DNA from: JAGVSZ01 sp019137045
Lineage (GTDB): Bacteria; Pseudomonadota; Gammaproteobacteria; Burkholderiales; SG8-39
Assembly (NCBI GenBank): GCA_046347635.1
Contig: JAXMFT010000009.1
Location: 1-64,000 of the forward strand
Direction of reading: 5' to 3'
Length of the DNA: 64,000 nucleotides
Shown here in pieces: positions 62,323 to 64,000 of this stretch. The number at the start of each line of letters is the position of its first letter. Positions within the stretch are counted from its first letter, which is position 1. Both the position numbers and the translations under genes were made by a program. The notes beneath the pieces are model-generated. The model worked only from the letters and a program-made list of their open reading frames with translations, was not told the origin of the DNA and searched no databases.

Positions 62323-63296
62323 GGGTAGAGCCCGCGCCCGCGCGCGAAGAGCCGGGTGAGCCCGAGCAGCGTGTCGATGTTCGGCGTCGGCACGCCCACC
62401 TTCTGGCCGATCTCGCGCACGACCGCGACGATCCCGTCGAGCTCGATCGGGCGCCCGGCCTCGACGTCCTGCAGCATCGAGGTCTTGAAGGCGCCGAGCT
62501 TGCGCGTCACCGCGTTGCGGTCCGCGGCCGACTGGGTGACGCCGCAGCCGATGCGCGCGCCGATCGCGGCCGCCTCGCCCATCGCCGCCGCGCAGAACGC
62601 GCCCACCAGGTCGTCGTCGAGGATGCGATCGCCGGTGGCGCCGGTGATGGCCGACACCGGGTTCATCGTCATGTTGCCCCAGAGCTTGTACCAGATGTCG
62701 CGCTGGATGCGCTCCGAGAGCTGCGCGTCGAACCCGGCGCGCGCGAGCTCGGCCACGAGCCGCTCGACGCGCGCGGAGCGGCCGCCGGCCGGCTCGCCCA
62801 CGATCAACCCCGCGCCCATGCCGTGCCGCACGAGGCCCGGCTCGGGCGACGCGCAGCTCGCGTGCACGACGCAGCCCACGACGTGGCGGGTCGGGATCGC
62901 CGCGCCGATCGCACCCTGCGGGTCGACCGTCGCGAGCCGCGTCCCGGCGTAGGGGCCGGGCAGCCCGTCGAAGAACCACCACGGCACGCCGTTCATCGCG
63001 ACGAGCACCATCGTGTCGGGGCCGAGCAGCGGCCCGATGCGCGCCGCGACCGCGGCGAGCGCGGGGCCCTTCACCGCGACCACCACGAGATCCTGCGCGC
63101 CGAGGCGGGCGGGGTCTTCCTCCGCCGCGACGCGCGCGACGATCGTGGCGCCGCCCTGCACGAGCCGCAGCCCGTGCCGGCGCAGGGCGGCCAGCGTCGC
63201 GCCGCGCGCGACCGCGCTCGCGTCGTGTCCCGCCGCGCCGAGCCGCGCGCCGATGAACCCGCCGATCGCGCCGGCGCCGTAGATGCAGACCTTCAT
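62319..63296 (-). CDS. 2-dehydropantoate 2-reductase family protein, copy 2
   Basis: A 325-residue intact member of the PanE/ApbA family: KVCIYGAGAIGGFIGARLGA for NADP, VVVAVKGPALAAVA, VAMNGVPWWFFDGLPG, RDIWYKLWGNMTMNPVSAIT with the catalytic Lys, and GRPIELDGIVAVV with VPTPNIDTL. The VPWWFF form is seen in a subgroup of uncertain substrate, longer than E. coli PanE. It lies 11 bases after the partial sulfatase gene on the same strand, so the two may be one unit acting on a 2-oxo acid or a sulfated compound. Confidence 0.88.
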   Translation of the reverse strand: MKVCIYGAGAIGGFIGARLGAAGHDASAVARGATLAALRRHGLRLVQGGATIVARVAAEEDPARLGAQDLVVVAVKGPALAAVAARIGPLLGPDTMVLVAMNGVPWWFFDGLPGPYAGTRLATVDPQGAIGAAIPTRHVVGCVVHASCASPEPGLVRHGMGAGLIVGEPAGGRSARVERLVAELARAGFDAQLSERIQRDIWYKLWGNMTMNPVSAITGATGDRILDDDLVGAFCAAAMGEAAAIGARIGCGVTQSAADRNAVTRKLGAFKTSMLQDVEAGRPIELDGIVAVVREIGQKVGVPTPNIDTLLGLTRLFARGRGLYP

Positions 63297-63306
63297 CGGC
63301 GGCGCC

Positions 63307-64000
63307 TCAAGGCATGTCCTGGTCGGTGTAGATCAGCGATACCCGGGCGTCGTCGGGCACCGACGGCATGGTCGCGCTCCAGTCGGCGTAGCGCGTGCGC
63401 AGCTGCGCGAGCCGCTCGGGATGCCGCGCGGCGAGGTTCGCGCGCTCGCGCTCGTCGGCCTCGACGTCGAAGAGGTACTCGTGCGCGCCGATCGCGAGGT
63501 ATTTCCACTTCCCCTCGCGCAGCGCGCGCTGGTCGCGGTGCTTCATGCGCCAGTAGAGCGCCCGGTCGAAGCAGCGGCCGGGATCGCGCAGCACCGGCAG
63601 GAGCGAGGCGCCGTCGAGCGGGTAGTCCGGATGCGCCTGCGCGCCCGCCGCCGCGAAGAACGTGGCCACCCAGTCCATCGTGATCGCGAGCTGGCCGGTG
63701 ACGCCGCCGGCGGCGACCGCACGCGGCCAGTGCACGACGTAGGGCACCCGGATCCCGCCCTCGGTGAGGTCCATCTTCCCGCCGACCAGCGGCCAGTTGT
63801 CGGAGAAGCGCTCGCCGCCGTTGTCGCTCGTGAACACGAGCAGCGTGTCGTCGAGCAGGCCGCCCGCCTCGAGCGCGGCGGCGAGCTGCCCGATGCCCTC
63901 GTCCATGTGGTGGATCATCCGCTGGTAGATGCGGATCGAGCCGCCGTCGAGGTGCGCGATGCGGCCGACCAGCCCGGCGGCGAGCGCGGCGTCGTCGCGC
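63307..64000 (-). CDS. Sulfatase (arylsulfatase family), C-terminal part
   Basis: About 230 C-terminal residues; the N-terminus with the formylglycine site is beyond the right edge. Clear family marks: LLVFTSDNGGERFSDNWPLV with the metal-binding Asp-Asn, GGKMDLTEGGIRVPYVVHWP, and the C-terminal domain KHRDQRALREGKWKYLAIGA followed by YLFDVEADERERANLA. These are standard for arylsulfatases. It would free sulfate from an organic ester. It precedes the second ketopantoate-reductase-like gene on the same strand. Confidence 0.9.
   Translation of the reverse strand, partial: RDDAALAAGLVGRIAHLDGGSIRIYQRMIHHMDEGIGQLAAALEAGGLLDDTLLVFTSDNGGERFSDNWPLVGGKMDLTEGGIRVPYVVHWPRAVAAGGVTGQLAITMDWVATFFAAAGAQAHPDYPLDGASLLPVLRDPGRCFDRALYWRMKHRDQRALREGKWKYLAIGAHEYLFDVEADERERANLAARHPERLAQLRTRYADWSATMPSVPDDARVSLIYTDQDMP

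Overview
The window is about 70% GC and almost wholly coding. It has no rRNA, tRNA, CRISPR array or insertion sequence that I can see. The gene content (DegP with an OmpR-type two-component pair, CorA, fused IcmF mutase, TRAP transporters, YgiQ, PobA, RlpA-like protein, 4-hydroxybenzoyl-CoA reductase genes) suggests a Gram-negative proteobacterium, most like a betaproteobacterium. That placement is an inference from family content only. At least six genes change reading frame one or more times inside otherwise well-conserved protein sequence. This looks more like indel errors in a draft or metagenomic assembly than mass gene decay, but sequence alone cannot settle it.

Layout. 1-6.4 kb: envelope and housekeeping genes on the minus strand (partial MOT1-like transporter, cobalamin-binding protein, degP, sensor kinase, response regulator, DedA, CorA). 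6.4-28.6 kb: a 22-kb accessory cluster. It holds two complete TRAP transporters, two PhyH-type Fe(II)/2-oxoglutarate dioxygenases, two PanB-like proteins, two UroD-type methyltransferases (one fused to its corrinoid domain), a free corrinoid protein, a methyltetrahydrofolate:corrinoid methyltransferase, a corrinoid reductive activator, a MetV-MetF-like fusion, a DUF1638 protein, an FAD oxidoreductase, a membrane hydroxylase of the sterol desaturase type and a GntR/FCD regulator. A HicA/HicB-type toxin-antitoxin pair sits inside it. 28.6-33 kb: lipoprotein, small membrane protein and icmF. 33-47.5 kb: patatin, lipoproteins, cupin, FecR/DUF6600 protein, endonuclease-like protein, a first ketopantoate-reductase-like gene, a cAMP-type sensor domain, an MFS transporter, YgiQ and a large Ala-rich coiled-coil protein. 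47.7-55.7 kb: pobA, RlpA-like, EamA, HNH, then tetR-hcrC-hcrA-hcrB. 55.7-64 kb: LEA-like protein, small enzymes, amidohydrolase with a nitrobindin-like partner, extradiol dioxygenase, a catalytically dead HtrA-like protein, a SMUG-type glycosylase, a second ketopantoate-reductase-like gene and a partial sulfatase.

How the main cluster may work. The parts make a complete route for moving a methyl group from an imported substrate to folate: substrate to corrinoid (UroD-type methyltransferases), corrinoid to tetrahydrofolate (MeTr), methyl-THF to methylene-THF (MetV-MetF fusion), with a reductive activator to rescue oxidised corrinoid. The general plan recalls the chloromethane (cmu) clusters, which also carry a UroD-corrinoid fusion, a folate methyltransferase, metF and panB. 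Here it is joined to two TRAP importers and two dioxygenases. A 21-bp partial palindrome (consensus YGRYAT-N8-TATRTYR) lies in front of all five transcription units of the cluster, and a GntR-family gene lies within it. I read this as one regulon. The methyl donor is unknown; neighbouring aromatic genes make a methoxylated aromatic acid or other methylated carboxylate a reasonable guess, no more.
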